A stretch of 64,000 nt of DNA from Thermococcus indicus (GTDB lineage Archaea > Methanobacteriota_B > Thermococci > Thermococcales > Thermococcaceae), in the NCBI RefSeq assembly GCF_006274605.1, contig NZ_CP040846.1:1185041-1249040 (forward strand). Reading direction: 5' to 3'. Positions 1 to 10,500 of the stretch are shown in pieces (the first letter of the stretch is position 1; each line of letters begins with the position of its first letter). A program made the position numbers and the translations under genes. The notes under the pieces are model-generated. The model did no database searches. It was given only the letters and a program-made list of their open reading frames with translations, and was not told where the DNA came from.

Positions 1-1733
1 AGGATTTTTTTGACTACTCCATCCTTTGGGGCGGGAATCTCGTTCTCCATCTTCATTGCCTCGAGGACGACCAACCCCTGACCGGTTTTGACCGAGTCTC
101 CCTCCTTGACGAGTATTCTCAAAATCTTGCCGGGCATTGGGGCAGTAACAAGGCCCTCACCGGCAGGAGCGGGAGTCGAGACAGGAGCAACCGAAGCCGG
201 AGCAGGGACCGCCGTGGGGATGGGTACAGGGGCAGTGGCTGTTTTCGGAGCACTGGGTGGAGTCGAAGCCCCCGCTATCTGGGGCAGGTACCTGAGGGCA
301 CTCAGGTCGATGCCCTCAACGCCGACCTCGAATTCGACGCCGTCCACGTAGACCTTGAACCTCTGAACCGTGGGCGGCAGCTCAGGCTTCTTCCTGCCCT
401 CCTTCCTGGCCCTGAAGAACTCCCTGGCTATCTGCGGGAAGAGGCAGTAGGTCAGAACATCCTCCTCCCTCTCCAGGTAGCCCAGCTCCTCAAGCTCCTT
501 TCTGCATTTCTCCAGCGCGGGTGCGAGCAACTCTCCAGGTCTTACGGTTATGGGTTCCTCCTCCCCCAGGACCTTTGCCCGCAGCTCGGGGTTTATCTCC
601 CCCGGCGGCCTTCCGTAGAGTCCCTTGATGTAGTTCTTGACCTCCTCGGTTATTCTCTCGTACCTTCCAAAGAGGACGTTGAGAACCGCCTGCGTTCCGA
701 CTATCTGGCTGGTCGGCGTCACCAGCGGCGGCCATCCAAGGTCTTCCCTGACGCGCGGTATCTCCTCCAGAACCTCCTGGAGCCGGTCTAAAGCTTTCAT
801 CTCGCCGAGCTGGCTTATGAGGTTGGAGTACATCCCGCCGGGAACCTGGTACTTCAGAACGTAGGGGTTCACCATGAGGGCCTCCCTGTGGAGCATTCCT
901 GAGTATTTCTCGTCTAGGAGCCTCTTCAGGTACCTCGAAACCTCGTGGATGAGCTCCCTGTCGAGGTGGCTCCCAACCGCTTCCGGCAGGGCGTGCCAGA
1001 TGGTCTGTATGCCCGGTTGAGCCGTTCCAAAGGCGAGTGGACTTATCGCGGTGTCTATGTAGTCCGCCCCGGCCTCGACGGCCTTGAGGTACGTTGCGAC
1101 GGCCATTCCGGTGGTGGAATGGGTGTGAACGTTTACGGGAACACCGTAGCGTTCCTTTATCTCGCTCACCAGCTCATAGGCCTTCCAGGGCGTCAGCAGG
1201 GCCGCCATGTCCTTGATGGTGATGACATCAACGTCCAGGGCGAGCAGTTCTTCCACCTTCTTCATGTAGTACTCGAGCGTGAACACCTTGCCCGTCGTGT
1301 AGGCTATCGCACCCTGAACCTCTGCGCCAACTTCTTTCGCCTTCCTTATCGCCACCTCCATGTTCCTGACGTCGTTTAGGGCATCGAATATTCTGAAGAT
1401 GTCTATTCCGTTCCTGTGGGCCAGCTCGACGAATTTTTCGACCACGTCGTCCGGATAGTGGCGGTAGCCGACGACGTTCTGCCCGCGGAGGAGCATCTGA
1501 AGCTTCGTCTTCCTTATGTGCTCTCTGAGGAGCCTCAGCCTCTCCCAGGGATCCTCCCGGAGGTAGCGGATGCAGACGTCGAAGGTAGCTCCTCCCCAGA
1601 CCTCCATGGAGTAGAAGCCGATTTTATCCATCTTCTCGGCTACTGCCAGCATGTCGTCAGTTATGAGTCGCGTCGCTATGAGGGACTGGTGAGCGTCCCT
1701 AAACGTTGTATCTATTATCTCAACCCTGCTCAT
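1..1733 (-). CDS. Biotin-dependent carboxyltransferase (oxaloacetate decarboxylase alpha / pyruvate carboxylase B type), 3' end cut
   Basis: Translation from the ATG at 1733-1731 gives a DRE-TIM-type carboxyltransferase. It opens MSRVEIIDTTFRDAHQS, then shows the metal site HTHSTTGMA and the TIKDMA lysine that is carbamylated in this family. An Ala/Pro-rich linker (about 170-270 on the plus strand) leads to a biotinyl domain with the EAMKMEN biotinylation motif near position 50. The window edge removes only about the last 15-20 residues of that domain. The family moves CO2 between biotin and pyruvate or oxaloacetate and usually needs a partner subunit, which is not seen here. A biotin protein ligase lies 1.1 kb away. 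Which substrate is used cannot be decided from sequence. Confidence 0.85.
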   Translation of the reverse strand, partial: MSRVEIIDTTFRDAHQSLIATRLITDDMLAVAEKMDKIGFYSMEVWGGATFDVCIRYLREDPWERLRLLREHIRKTKLQMLLRGQNVVGYRHYPDDVVEKFVELAHRNGIDIFRIFDALNDVRNMEVAIRKAKEVGAEVQGAIAYTTGKVFTLEYYMKKVEELLALDVDVITIKDMAALLTPWKAYELVSEIKERYGVPVNVHTHSTTGMAVATYLKAVEAGADYIDTAISPLAFGTAQPGIQTIWHALPEAVGSHLDRELIHEVSRYLKRLLDEKYSGMLHREALMVNPYVLKYQVPGGMYSNLISQLGEMKALDRLQEVLEEIPRVREDLGWPPLVTPTSQIVGTQAVLNVLFGRYERITEEVKNYIKGLYGRPPGEINPELRAKVLGEEEPITVRPGELLAPALEKCRKELEELGYLEREEDVLTYCLFPQIAREFFRARKEGRKKPELPPTVQRFKVYVDGVEFEVGVEGIDLSALRYLPQIAGASTPPSAPKTATAPVPIPTAVPAPASVAPVSTPAPAGEGLVTAPMPGKILRILVKEGDSVKTGQGLVVLEAMKMENEIPAPKDGVVKKI

Positions 1734-1853
1734 ACCCCCACCTCCATCCCGGGCTACAGTCAGCCATTTAAAAGTCTAACGACGTTCGGTGGAGAAGAAT
1801 TCGACAGAAGACGAAATGATGTCGCGCCGGAAAATTTGAAAATTGGTGAGGGC

Positions 1854-2699
1854 TCAGAGGAGCCCCTCAGCTTTCGCCGCTTCCTCAGGGTCCTCGTTGC
1901 GGTGGACGACGCGGAGGAGTGCCTTTATAAACGGCTCCGGGTCTTCACGCTGGAAGATGTTTCTTCCAACGACTGCTCCGGCTCCGCCGGCCTCTATAAC
2001 ATCCCAGACGAGCTTGAGGAAGTCCACGGGGTTATCGGTCTTCGCCCCGCCGCTCAGCAGGACAGGAACTCCTGCGGCGGCATCAACGACCTTGGCGAAG
2101 GTCTCCCTCGAGCCGGTCCAGTAGGTCTTTATCATGTCCGCGCCGCTCTCGACCGCGGCCCTGGCACCGTACATGACGACGCGGTAGTCCTCCTTTTTAC
2201 CGTACTTCTCGTTTATGTAGGGCCCGCGCGGGTAGGCGAACTGGACGACCGGGAAGCCGAGGTCGTGGGCGTAGCTCGCTATCTCCGCGAACTGACGCAT
2301 CATGGCATCTTCCTGTGGGGAACCCCAGTAAACGGTGGCAGCGATAGCGTCGGCGCCGAGCTTCACCGCATCCTCGACGTAGCCAAGCTGGCTCTGAAGG
2401 AGCTGGTCGTCCTTCGGGCGGAGGTTCGTCTTGCTGGTGAGCTTTATCATCAAACCTCTGTCGGGCTTCACGTCGTTGCCGGCTATTCTCGCGAGCCCCG
2501 GGAGCATCATGACGCCGTCGATTCCGGCCCTCATGACCTTCTTTATGATAATCCTCGGGTTAACGTGCTCCCAGTGCTCCTCGAAGTCCGTCGGCCCGTG
2601 CTCGAAGCCGTGATCCATGGCGAAGATGAGGGCCCTCCCGTCCCTCCTGAAGAAGCGCTTCATCCTCCTCCTTATACCCACGTTCTGGTATGCATCCAT
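1854..2699 (-). CDS. fba: Class I fructose-1,6-bisphosphate aldolase, archaeal type
   Basis: The product is 281 aa when started at [13 protein letters not shown]. The open frame extends far upstream, but this ATG has GGTGAT just before it and fits the archaeal FbaB/DhnA family length. Visible family features are [10 protein letters not shown] near the N terminus, the Schiff-base lysine in DMIKTYWTG, and phosphate-binding glycines in LLSGGAKT and GAGAVVGRN. It condenses glyceraldehyde-3-phosphate and dihydroxyacetone phosphate in glycolysis and gluconeogenesis. It is divergent from birA across a 97-bp promoter region with a Tgr-like palindrome (2703-2719). Confidence 0.9.
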   Translation of the reverse strand: MDAYQNVGIRRRMKRFFRRDGRALIFAMDHGFEHGPTDFEEHWEHVNPRIIIKKVMRAGIDGVMMLPGLARIAGNDVKPDRGLMIKLTSKTNLRPKDDQLLQSQLGYVEDAVKLGADAIAATVYWGSPQEDAMMRQFAEIASYAHDLGFPVVQFAYPRGPYINEKYGKKEDYRVVMYGARAAVESGADMIKTYWTGSRETFAKVVDAAAGVPVLLSGGAKTDNPVDFLKLVWDVIEAGGAGAVVGRNIFQREDPEPFIKALLRVVHRNEDPEEAAKAEGLL

Positions 2700-2702
2700 A
2701 CT

Positions 2703-2719
2703 AATCACCGGGAGTGATA
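2703..2719 (-). promoter_or_regulatory. Tgr-type glycolytic operator (TGM-like) in the aldolase promoter
   Basis: On the minus strand the sequence is TATCAC-N5-GTGATT, matching 11 of 12 positions of the Thermococcales glycolytic motif TATCAC-N5-GTGATA bound by Tgr. It lies between the TATA-like CCTTAAATCC (2731-2740) and the aldolase ATG (2699), so it covers the expected transcription start. Its right half also forms the GGTGAT ribosome binding site. In known cases a motif downstream of the TATA box represses. Confidence 0.65.
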
Positions 2720-2796
2720 TATTCTTTTGGGGATTTAAGGTTTTCCTTGACGGAAAGTTGTTTAAGTCAGAACTGAGAAGTTCCACCGGTGATTCG

Positions 2797-3519
2797 ATGC
2801 CAGAACCGGACAGTAAGCTTATCGGTCGTAAAATAATCCGCCTGCCTGAGGTTGACTCCACCAACGAGTACGCGAAGCGAATAGTGCAGGATGTCCCGGA
2901 GGGAACGGTTGTCGTGGCGAAGCGGCAGACCGCCGGAAGGGGCAGGAAGGGCCGCTCCTGGACCTCCCCCGAGGGCGGTCTCTGGATGAGCATTATTCTC
3001 AAGCCCCCCAGGGTCGATCCAAGGCTCGTCTTCGTCGGGGCGCTGGCGGTCGTCGATACGCTCGCGGACTTCGGAATAGAGTCCGGGATAAAGTGGCCCA
3101 ACGACGTGTGGGCTGGTGGCAGGAAGATATCGGGAATACTGACCGAGGGAAAGGCCGGGGAGTACAGCATACTGGGAATCGGCCTCAACGTGAACAACGC
3201 CATCCCAGAGGAGCTCAGGGAAAACGCTGTGTCGATGATGCAGTTTACCGGCAGGGAGCTGCCGCTCGACGCCGTTCTTGAGAGGCTCCTGTTCCACCTG
3301 GAGGGATGGTATAGGGTTTTCCTCGAGAGGCCGGACCTGCTGATGGCGAAGGTTCGCGAGAGGGCGTTCATACTGGGGAAGGCCGTCACCGTAACCGAAG
3401 GTGATGAGAAAATCTCTGGCATGGCACTGGACATACTGGACGATGGCTCATTACTCATGAGCATTGACGGACAGTTAAGGAGGATCCTGTATGGGGACGT
3501 TTCGCTGAGGTTCTTCTAG
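2797..3519 (+). CDS. birA: Biotin--[acetyl-CoA-carboxylase] ligase, BirA class without DNA-binding domain
   Basis: The product is 240 aa from the ATG at 2797, which follows GGTGATTCG; longer in-frame starts overlap the aldolase promoter. Visible motifs are the N-terminal VDSTNEYAK, the biotinyl-AMP loop [23 protein letters not shown] with the catalytic lysine, and GIGLNVNN. It activates biotin with ATP and attaches it to the lysine of EAMKMEN-type domains. The likely client is the carboxyltransferase at 1-1733. There is no N-terminal winged helix, so a repressor function is not expected. Confidence 0.92.
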   Translation: MPEPDSKLIGRKIIRLPEVDSTNEYAKRIVQDVPEGTVVVAKRQTAGRGRKGRSWTSPEGGLWMSIILKPPRVDPRLVFVGALAVVDTLADFGIESGIKWPNDVWAGGRKISGILTEGKAGEYSILGIGLNVNNAIPEELRENAVSMMQFTGRELPLDAVLERLLFHLEGWYRVFLERPDLLMAKVRERAFILGKAVTVTEGDEKISGMALDILDDGSLLMSIDGQLRRILYGDVSLRFF

Positions 3520-3622
3520 GTTCTTTGTCATTTTGTCAATATTTGGCGGATAAAATTAATATATCATCTCGAACTGATTGATTTTGCTGGCAATCAGTCA
3601 GCCCAATAAAGGGGGTGGAACA

Positions 3623-4915
3623 GTGGGAAAGGGACTTCTGAGGAGGTATCTGGACTACCCGGTTCTCTGGAAGATACTCTGGGGCCTCATTCTGGGCGCA
3701 GTGTTCGGTCTGGTGGCGGCCCACTTCGGCTGGCAGGACGCGGTTGAGACGTACATAAAGCCCTTCGGCGACCTCTTCGTCAGGCTCCTGAAGATGCTCG
3801 TCATGCCGATAGTCCTCGCGTCCCTTGTGGTGGGTGCATCAAGCATCAGCCCCGCCAGGTTGGGCCGCGTGGGCGTCAAGATCGTCGTTTACTACCTGTT
3901 TACCTCGGCGTTTGCGGTGTTCTTCGGCCTGCTCATGGGCAACCTCTTCCATGTGGGGAGCGGGGTTGACCTTGGAACCGGCGCCGGCAAGGCCATCGAG
4001 GCCCAGCCGCCGTCCCTGGTTGACACTCTCCTGAACATAGTGCCGACAAACCCCTTTGAGTCGCTCTCCAGCGGTGCGGTTCTTCAGACGATATTCTTTG
4101 CGATAGTCCTTGGGATAGCCCTCACGTACCTCATCAACAGGGAGGACGAGAGACTCAGGACGGCAGGAACGACACTTCTCAGGGCCTTTGACGGCCTTGC
4201 CGAGGCGATGTACCTCATAGTTGGCGGTGTCATGCAGTACGCACCGATAGGCGTCTTCGCGCTCATAGCCTACGTCATGGCAATCCAGGGTACGAAGGTC
4301 ATCGGGCCGCTGACAACGGTCGTTCTGGCGGTTTACGTCGGTTTGGTCCTTCAGATACTGCTTGTTTATGCCGTTCTGCTCAAAATCTTTGGTATCGACC
4401 CGGTGAAGTTCCTCAAAAGGGCAAAGGACGCCATGCTGACGGCCTTCGTCACGAGGAGCTCCAGCGGAACGCTGCCGGTCACGATGCGCGTTGCGGAGGA
4501 GGGGATGGGCATCGACAGGGGAATATTCTCCTTCACGCTGCCCCTCGGTGCGACGATAAACATGGACGGAACCGCGCTCTACCAGGGGGTTACGGTCCTG
4601 TTCGTCGCATACGCCATCGGCCAGCCGCTTTCACTGAGCCAGCAGCTCGTGGTTGTTCTCACGGCGGTTCTGGCCTCGATAGGAACTGCAGGAGTTCCCG
4701 GAGCTGGGGCGATAATGCTCGCCATGGTCCTCCAGAGCGTTGGCCTCGACCTCACTGCCGGAAGTCCGGTAGCCCTCGCCTACGCCATGATACTCGGCAT
4801 TGACGCCATCCTGGACATGGGCAGGACGATGGTGAACGTCACCGGCGACCTCGCGGGAACAACGATAGTTGCCAAGACCGAGGGAGAGCTGGACGAGTCG
4901 AAGTGGAAGGGCTGA
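3623..4915 (+). CDS. Sodium-coupled aspartate/dicarboxylate symporter (GltTk/GltPh family)
   Basis: The product is 430 aa from a GTG start at 3623 preceded by GGGGGTGG; this matches the start and length of the crystallised Thermococcus homologue as I recall it. The family hallmarks are present: the hairpin-1 serine-rich tip [10 protein letters not shown], the sodium/substrate motif [10 protein letters not shown], the hairpin-2 tip GTAGVPGAG, and the substrate-contacting [12 protein letters not shown]. Eight membrane spans plus two re-entrant hairpins are expected. The protein is a trimeric elevator importer of aspartate coupled to Na+. It stands alone with its own promoter near 3545-3565. Confidence 0.92.
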   Translation: MGKGLLRRYLDYPVLWKILWGLILGAVFGLVAAHFGWQDAVETYIKPFGDLFVRLLKMLVMPIVLASLVVGASSISPARLGRVGVKIVVYYLFTSAFAVFFGLLMGNLFHVGSGVDLGTGAGKAIEAQPPSLVDTLLNIVPTNPFESLSSGAVLQTIFFAIVLGIALTYLINREDERLRTAGTTLLRAFDGLAEAMYLIVGGVMQYAPIGVFALIAYVMAIQGTKVIGPLTTVVLAVYVGLVLQILLVYAVLLKIFGIDPVKFLKRAKDAMLTAFVTRSSSGTLPVTMRVAEEGMGIDRGIFSFTLPLGATINMDGTALYQGVTVLFVAYAIGQPLSLSQQLVVVLTAVLASIGTAGVPGAGAIMLAMVLQSVGLDLTAGSPVALAYAMILGIDAILDMGRTMVNVTGDLAGTTIVAKTEGELDESKWKG

Positions 4916-5040
4916 TCTCTGGTTTTATTTTCCTGTTCCTGCCCTTTCCAGGGTTTTCCTTTATCCGGGTTCTTGGGATAAAGTTAAATACCCCGGTGAG
5001 GCGCTATTTACCAGCAGAGATGAAATGGAGGTAGTGCCTA

Positions 5041-6513
5041 ATGAAAAGAGTCTTTGCGGTTATTTTTGCGGCGATTCTTCTGACGTCTGTCGTTGGCCCG
5101 AACTTCGCGCTTGCCGGGGATGCGACCCCCGTGGTCTACAAGCAGGACTTCACGTTCAAAATAGTCCTCCTGCCCAACGGCAGCGCCAACATCACCATGA
5201 CGAGCATCTGGCTGGGGCCGAAGGAGGAGATCGATAAGCAGATAGAGAAGATTCTCAACGAGACCCAGAACGGCAACATGACGATGGAGGAGGCCATAGA
5301 GAAGTTCGAGCAGGAGCAGCTCGCCCGGTACATCCAGGGGCTCACCCGGGCAGGGGTAAAGCTGGTGAACGAGAGCATGAAGTCCTACGGCATAGAGGAG
5401 GGCAACAACATAACCCTCGTCTTCAACGCGATAGCCCTCGACTACGCCAGGTACTACTCGTATGACCACTACTGGGAGCTCTGGATCGACCCGACTCGGG
5501 GATACGGCTCCATGATGGTTCCAGATACCGGGTTCCCCTTTGGAGTCGAGGCCAACAACACGTTTATAGTTGTTCTCCCGCCCAACGCGACTTTGCTCAG
5601 CTACCCCAAACCCTTCGTCAAGCAGTACAACCAGAGCAGGTTCGCGGTCGAGTCGAGTGCTGAAGGCGATACCGTCATCGTTCGCTCCCGCATATACCTC
5701 GAGCCCTGGCTGACCCCGGACGGTTTTAAGTCTCTCTTTGGGGACTACGGGGACTACTACATCCGCTACAAGACCCCCTACGAGGGAGTCGAGCACTACG
5801 AGAAGAGCGTAACCAACGAGTACGTTACCATTGACGTGTACTCCAACGGCACCGTCAGGCTGCACATGAAGGACGAATACGTGGAGCCCCTCAGGGACGT
5901 CATCGCCAGAAAGGCCGAGATAGTGTCGTACGGAGTTCAGAACGTTACTGAGTACATACTCAGGACTTACTCCCTTGCGCTCGGCTACCAGGGTGCCATA
6001 GTGGACGGTGGTAAGGTCACCATCCTCGGACTCAACGAGACAACCGCGCCCCTTGTCATCGACGCAGAGTACATGCTGAGGAACTTCACCAAGTACGAGA
6101 ACGGGTCGTACGTCTACACCTTTGATCCAACAATGGGAATGGCCCAGAGTCTCCAGGACAGGAGCGAGTACGAGGTAAACAACACCCTGCACCTCACCCT
6201 CAACCTGACCGACGGCGGGGAGTTCATCGAGGTGCCCGACAACATCAGCACCGAGGTCAAGGGCAACCGCTTTACCATGACCGTTGTCCGCAGGGGAAAC
6301 ACCCTGGAGATTGTCTCCAACGTTTACATCCGCTACGGCGCCCAGCCGGAGGACGTGAAGGAGCTTTTGGCCAACCGCACCAGCGCAACGGTAAGGTACA
6401 CCCTGGCGGCTGAGGAATCAAACGGGGGAATGAGCGACACAGGGAAGATGGCCGCGGTCATCGTCGCGGCGCTTATCGTGGTTCTGGCGGTGGCCTTCTG
6501 GAAGAGGCGCTGA
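5041..6513 (+). CDS. Secreted, C-terminally membrane-anchored surface protein of unknown function
   Basis: The product is 490 aa. It has an N-terminal signal peptide (MKRVFAVIFAAILLTSVVG, cleaved around ALA-GDA), a long extracellular region rich in N-x-S/T sequons and aromatic residues, and a C-terminal membrane segment (AAVIVAALIVVLAVAFW) ending KRR. GGAGGT precedes the ATG by about 8 bases. This is a type I surface protein exposed outside the cell. No enzymatic motif was recognised. The neighbours are unrelated, and it appears monocistronic with a TATA-like TTAAATA near 4985. Confidence 0.8.
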   Translation: MKRVFAVIFAAILLTSVVGPNFALAGDATPVVYKQDFTFKIVLLPNGSANITMTSIWLGPKEEIDKQIEKILNETQNGNMTMEEAIEKFEQEQLARYIQGLTRAGVKLVNESMKSYGIEEGNNITLVFNAIALDYARYYSYDHYWELWIDPTRGYGSMMVPDTGFPFGVEANNTFIVVLPPNATLLSYPKPFVKQYNQSRFAVESSAEGDTVIVRSRIYLEPWLTPDGFKSLFGDYGDYYIRYKTPYEGVEHYEKSVTNEYVTIDVYSNGTVRLHMKDEYVEPLRDVIARKAEIVSYGVQNVTEYILRTYSLALGYQGAIVDGGKVTILGLNETTAPLVIDAEYMLRNFTKYENGSYVYTFDPTMGMAQSLQDRSEYEVNNTLHLTLNLTDGGEFIEVPDNISTEVKGNRFTMTVVRRGNTLEIVSNVYIRYGAQPEDVKELLANRTSATVRYTLAAEESNGGMSDTGKMAAVIVAALIVVLAVAFWKRR

Positions 6514-6572
6514 GCCTTTTCTTTTCGATATTCATTTAAATGCTGAAGCCAAACTCTTCTGGGGTGATAAAG

Positions 6573-7211
6573 GTGACCCGCAAGCTCTACTACGAGGATG
6601 CCTACCTGAGGGAAGCGAAGGCGAAGGTTCTTGAGGTTAAAGAGAACGCCCTCCTCCTCGACCAGACGGTATTCTACCCAACCGGCGGCGGCCAGCCCCA
6701 CGACAGGGGAACCATAAATGGCGTTGAGGTTCTGGACGTCTATAAGGACGATGCCGGCAACGTCTGGCACGTGGTAGCCGAACCCGAGAAGTTCAAGCCC
6801 GGCGACGAGGTTGAGCTTAAAATCGACTGGGACTACCGCTACAGGCTCATGAGGATCCACAGCGCGATGCATCTCCTGGAGCACGTGCTGAACGAGGTTC
6901 TCCCCGGCGAGTGGGAGCTCTACGGCAGTGGCATGAGCGTCCAGAAGGGCCGCTACGACATAACCTACCCGGAGAACGTGAACCAGTGGAAGGAGCAGAT
7001 TATAGAAACCTTCAACAGGCTCGTTGACGAGGGCGGCGAGATGAAGATATGGTGGGAGGGCGAAACGCGCTACACCCAGATAAGGGACTTTGAGGTAATC
7101 CCCTGCGGAGGAACGCACGTGAGGGACATAAGGGAGATAGGCCACCTCAGGAAGTTCAAGCGCTCCAGCCTCGGAAAGGGGAAGCAGAGGCTGGAGATAT
7201 GGCTTGAGTAA
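6573..7211 (+). CDS. alaX: Alanyl-tRNA editing hydrolase AlaX
   Basis: The product is 212 aa when started at the GTG at 6573 (VTRKLYYEDAYL), which follows GGGGTGATAAAG; the upstream ATG at 6540 lacks a site. It matches the trans-editing domain of alanyl-tRNA synthetase: YPTGGGQPHD, the zinc ligands HSAMHLLEH, and the second pair in CGGTHVRD. The enzyme hydrolyses Ser-tRNA(Ala) or Gly-tRNA(Ala) in the cytoplasm. The size fits the medium AlaX class, lacking the synthetase core and the C-terminal extension. Confidence 0.9.
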   Translation: MTRKLYYEDAYLREAKAKVLEVKENALLLDQTVFYPTGGGQPHDRGTINGVEVLDVYKDDAGNVWHVVAEPEKFKPGDEVELKIDWDYRYRLMRIHSAMHLLEHVLNEVLPGEWELYGSGMSVQKGRYDITYPENVNQWKEQIIETFNRLVDEGGEMKIWWEGETRYTQIRDFEVIPCGGTHVRDIREIGHLRKFKRSSLGKGKQRLEIWLE

Positions 7212-7218
7212 GCCTTTG

Positions 7219-7446
7219 TCAGTCATCTTTAACTTTTCTTTTAGTGGGCTTCATCGTGTCAGGAACCGCTACGAAATGGACTCTCCCACTAAACCTCCTA
7301 AGAAGTTCCTCGGCACTTTTGATATGATAGTGCTCAAGGAATCTTTTCATAACACCTTCCCGAACCTCCCATATTATCCTGTCGTCTTCCATGATGCCTA
7401 CTAAGTCATACCCACATCCGGATAGTTCGTAAAGTTTTACCCTCAA
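7219..7446 (-). CDS. Small hypothetical protein
   Basis: A 75-78 aa reading frame on the minus strand with good coding character: LYELSGCGYDLVGIMEDD, then a charged helical segment, then a basic C terminus (MKPTKRKVKDD). The TTG at 7446-7444 has AGGTGG four bases upstream and is the preferred start; the GTG at 7455 is an alternative. The family is not recognised. It lies tail to tail with alaX and marks the left edge of the AT-richer island. Confidence 0.55.
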   Translation of the reverse strand: MRVKLYELSGCGYDLVGIMEDDRIIWEVREGVMKRFLEHYHIKSAEELLRRFSGRVHFVAVPDTMKPTKRKVKDD

Positions 7447-7548
7447 TGTTACCACCTACTCTCTTTGGACTTGACACTATTTGAATTTAATTATCCCACC
7501 AGCCGAAACTTCTTTTAAGTGATGCAGACATCACATAGTGGGGATAGC

Positions 7549-10500
7549 ATGATGAAACTTCCGGAACTGAAACCAAATGAGATTGCCCGCTTTTTTGAGC
7601 TTTACGAGTGCCCTCAATACATAAAACTCCTTTATGAGAAAAAGAGTGGCAAACTTGACAACTATTACTGTGTATTGGGTATCAAAAGTCGCGTGGACGA
7701 TGTTCTCGTTAGTTGGGGTGCCAAATTTGAAGAGATTCTCCTCGAGGAGTTACAGGCATTGTTTTCCAATTCAGAGTTTTACGGCCTCTTTAAGAAAACA
7801 AAAACCGAAAAATCTCCTAGTCGAGTATTCTTCGAAAGGAATTATCCCGACACCTGTGTTTACATTGACTCGGAAAAGGATTGTGTAGAAAAAAGCAAGA
7901 GCTATTAAGAAATCTATCCCGGGAAGTCCCAACCATAATCTATCAACCCTGTCTAAAAGGAACCATTGGAGCATTTCCCGTCGTGGGAAGGGCAGACTTC
8001 ATTGTGGCGGTTCCAGAAAACGAACGTTTCACCTTTTACGTTTTGGAGGCCAAATTCACAAAAGAGGAGAAGCTTTTCCATAGATTCCAAGCGATAATTT
8101 ACGCTTATCTCCTGAATCAGGTTTTAGACGGCCTCAAAATCGATGGAGAAATAAAGTTGGCGGTTGTAACCAAGGGAGCCCCACTAACTGAGTGGCCACC
8201 GACGGGAACCCTGAGCTTTCCCCAGGAGGTAGAGGAGTACATTTTAACCCTAGAGAACAAGCTGGGAGAAGACGGCCCGTTTTATGCCATGTTGAACTCA
8301 GAAAAAGCCGACCTCTGGCTTACAATGAGGTGCGCTGAGTGTCCATTCGAACCCGTCTGCATAGCTAAAGCCGTTGAGAGAAGAGACTTGGGGCTTCTTG
8401 GAATTCAGCCGGGCTATCAAAAAGTTTTCAGAGAGGCGGGAGTCAAAACCATTAATGACCTTGCCGATCTCTACGAGTTTCCCGTTGATAAGAAGGGTCG
8501 TTCATGGCCCACTAATTTCAAACGTCCCATAACCAAAAAACCTGAGGTAGTTGCCCACATAGTTGGAAAGACTGAACTCAGCAATCTTCCTAAGCTTTCT
8601 AAGATGGCTCAGGTAATAAAAAAGGAGATTGAGAGAAAAACAAATGACGTCAGACCCGAATTTATCCCCGGAACTGGCTACAGCTTGCCTGTAGAGAATG
8701 GATATTTTTACCCAGAGAACTCGCTTGTCAGGGTTTATCTCTTTGTTCAGCACAATCCGATACACGACACTCTGATTGGAATATCCGGCGTTGTGGAGAA
8801 CTCCGATTCCAAGCGGATAAGAGTCTTGGCCGAAGTCGCTGATGAAATTCCAGAGGGAGAAGAAGAGGCCCTCAAAATGGAGAGGAACCTCCTAGTGAAA
8901 TTTTTCACAGAAGTCCTCTATGCCATCATAGATGTTGCGCCAAACTTAGAGGGACAATATTATCGTGACCCTTACGCGAGAAACAAGAAGGGGGAACCCG
9001 CTTTCATGGTGGGTTCACGTGACGATGTGTTTCTCCACCTGTACTTTTACAGTAGATTTCACAGAGACAAGCTAATGGAGGCAGTGAAACGTCATAGGGA
9101 AGTCTACGGTATGAATGCCATCCGCTCATTTCTGAGTCTCCGGAAGGCGATTGACCAAGAAGGATATTCAATTATCAAGGATGAACTGATAAAGCGTCAT
9201 GCCCTTAGGTTCCCTCCGGGACTGGGGATAATTCCTGTGGTTCACCAATTTCAGCTTAACTGGGGGGAGGCTCCAGAAGAGTACCAGGGCAATGCACCCA
9301 GTTGTTCACATGGGGGTTGGTTTAGATGGAATGGGTTAGAAGAAAAGTTTGAGGACCTTTTCAGGTTCCTCGTTGAGAAGGATGAAAATGGCCGGTTGAT
9401 ACTGTTTAAGGAAGATAACTCGTGTCCCCTGTACAACATAGGAAAACACTCATTTGGGGGATATGGAAGGATTCCACCCCTTTATCCTATCTTCCATAGG
9501 GAAGACGAGCAAGTGCCGCTTTACGTGATATGGAATGCATTTACCAAGAACAAACAGGAGGAGCTGAAACATCTACTCAAGTACTTAGCGCTTGCCGTTA
9601 GGCATATTGAGCGTTCAATACCTGAAAGCACAAAGGACAGGTTTGTTAAAAAAACTCCGTTTAGCCTCCAGGACCTCGTCGATTTTAACATAGAGAATGT
9701 CAGTCTGGCGGAGGTTCTTGAAGAATACCAGAAACTCGAGTACAGCAAAAGGAAAGAGGAACTCCAAACTCACCACCGGCTTCCTCTCTCAGTTCGCGTG
9801 TTGAGTGGACGTAGCATAGTGATTAAGATCTCTAAGGTGGAAAAAGATAAGGGCAGGAAGATAAAAATAATCGGGCATGTAGTCCTTCCGCCAACCGACG
9901 ATGAAGGTATCTGGAGGGATTATGCCTCATCAGAAGCCCCGTTGTTTAGTTTAGATGAATCCTCATGGGTTGTCATTACCCCCATCAAAAACGAATGTAA
10001 AAAAGAAGGGGGCATGTGTCTCAGGCTCGTAATAACAGACAAGAAAGATCCAGCTTTTGAAATATCAAGATCCCCTCTTGCGGTGATCAATAGGTTTGAT
10101 AGAAAAACAGGGGAGGTTGAACTTTCCTTCCTTCCCCTTCGTCAGCATGGGCCGTTTTTGTTAAGCCACTCCTTCCCGAAAAATGACTATTCCGGAATTC
10201 AGATTAATGGTGAAACGATTTCAGGTGGGAGTTATTTAGCCATCGACCCCGCTATGGATGATCTTAACATGAACCGGGCCTACACGGTTCTCGAAGAAAT
10301 CCTCAAGGGTTCACGTCATCATTATCTCTACAAAAAACTGCAGGACATCTATTCATCAGAGAGGTTTACCCATGGGGACATTAAGAAATACCGGATACAT
10401 CTGTGGGAGAGAGAACACATTGAAGAGTTCGTGAATCTCCTCGAAAATGTTGGCAAAGTAAGCGATGGGGTCCATGCTCCAAACTCCAGCCAGAAGGGTT

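Noticed and set aside
1416-2717. 433-aa plus-strand frame
   Set aside because: Antisense shadow of the carboxyltransferase and aldolase genes, both of which show clear catalytic motifs on the minus strand.
5041-6513. PGF-CTERM sorting signal at the C terminus of the surface protein
   Set aside because: There is a membrane segment with a basic tail, but no PGF triplet before it.
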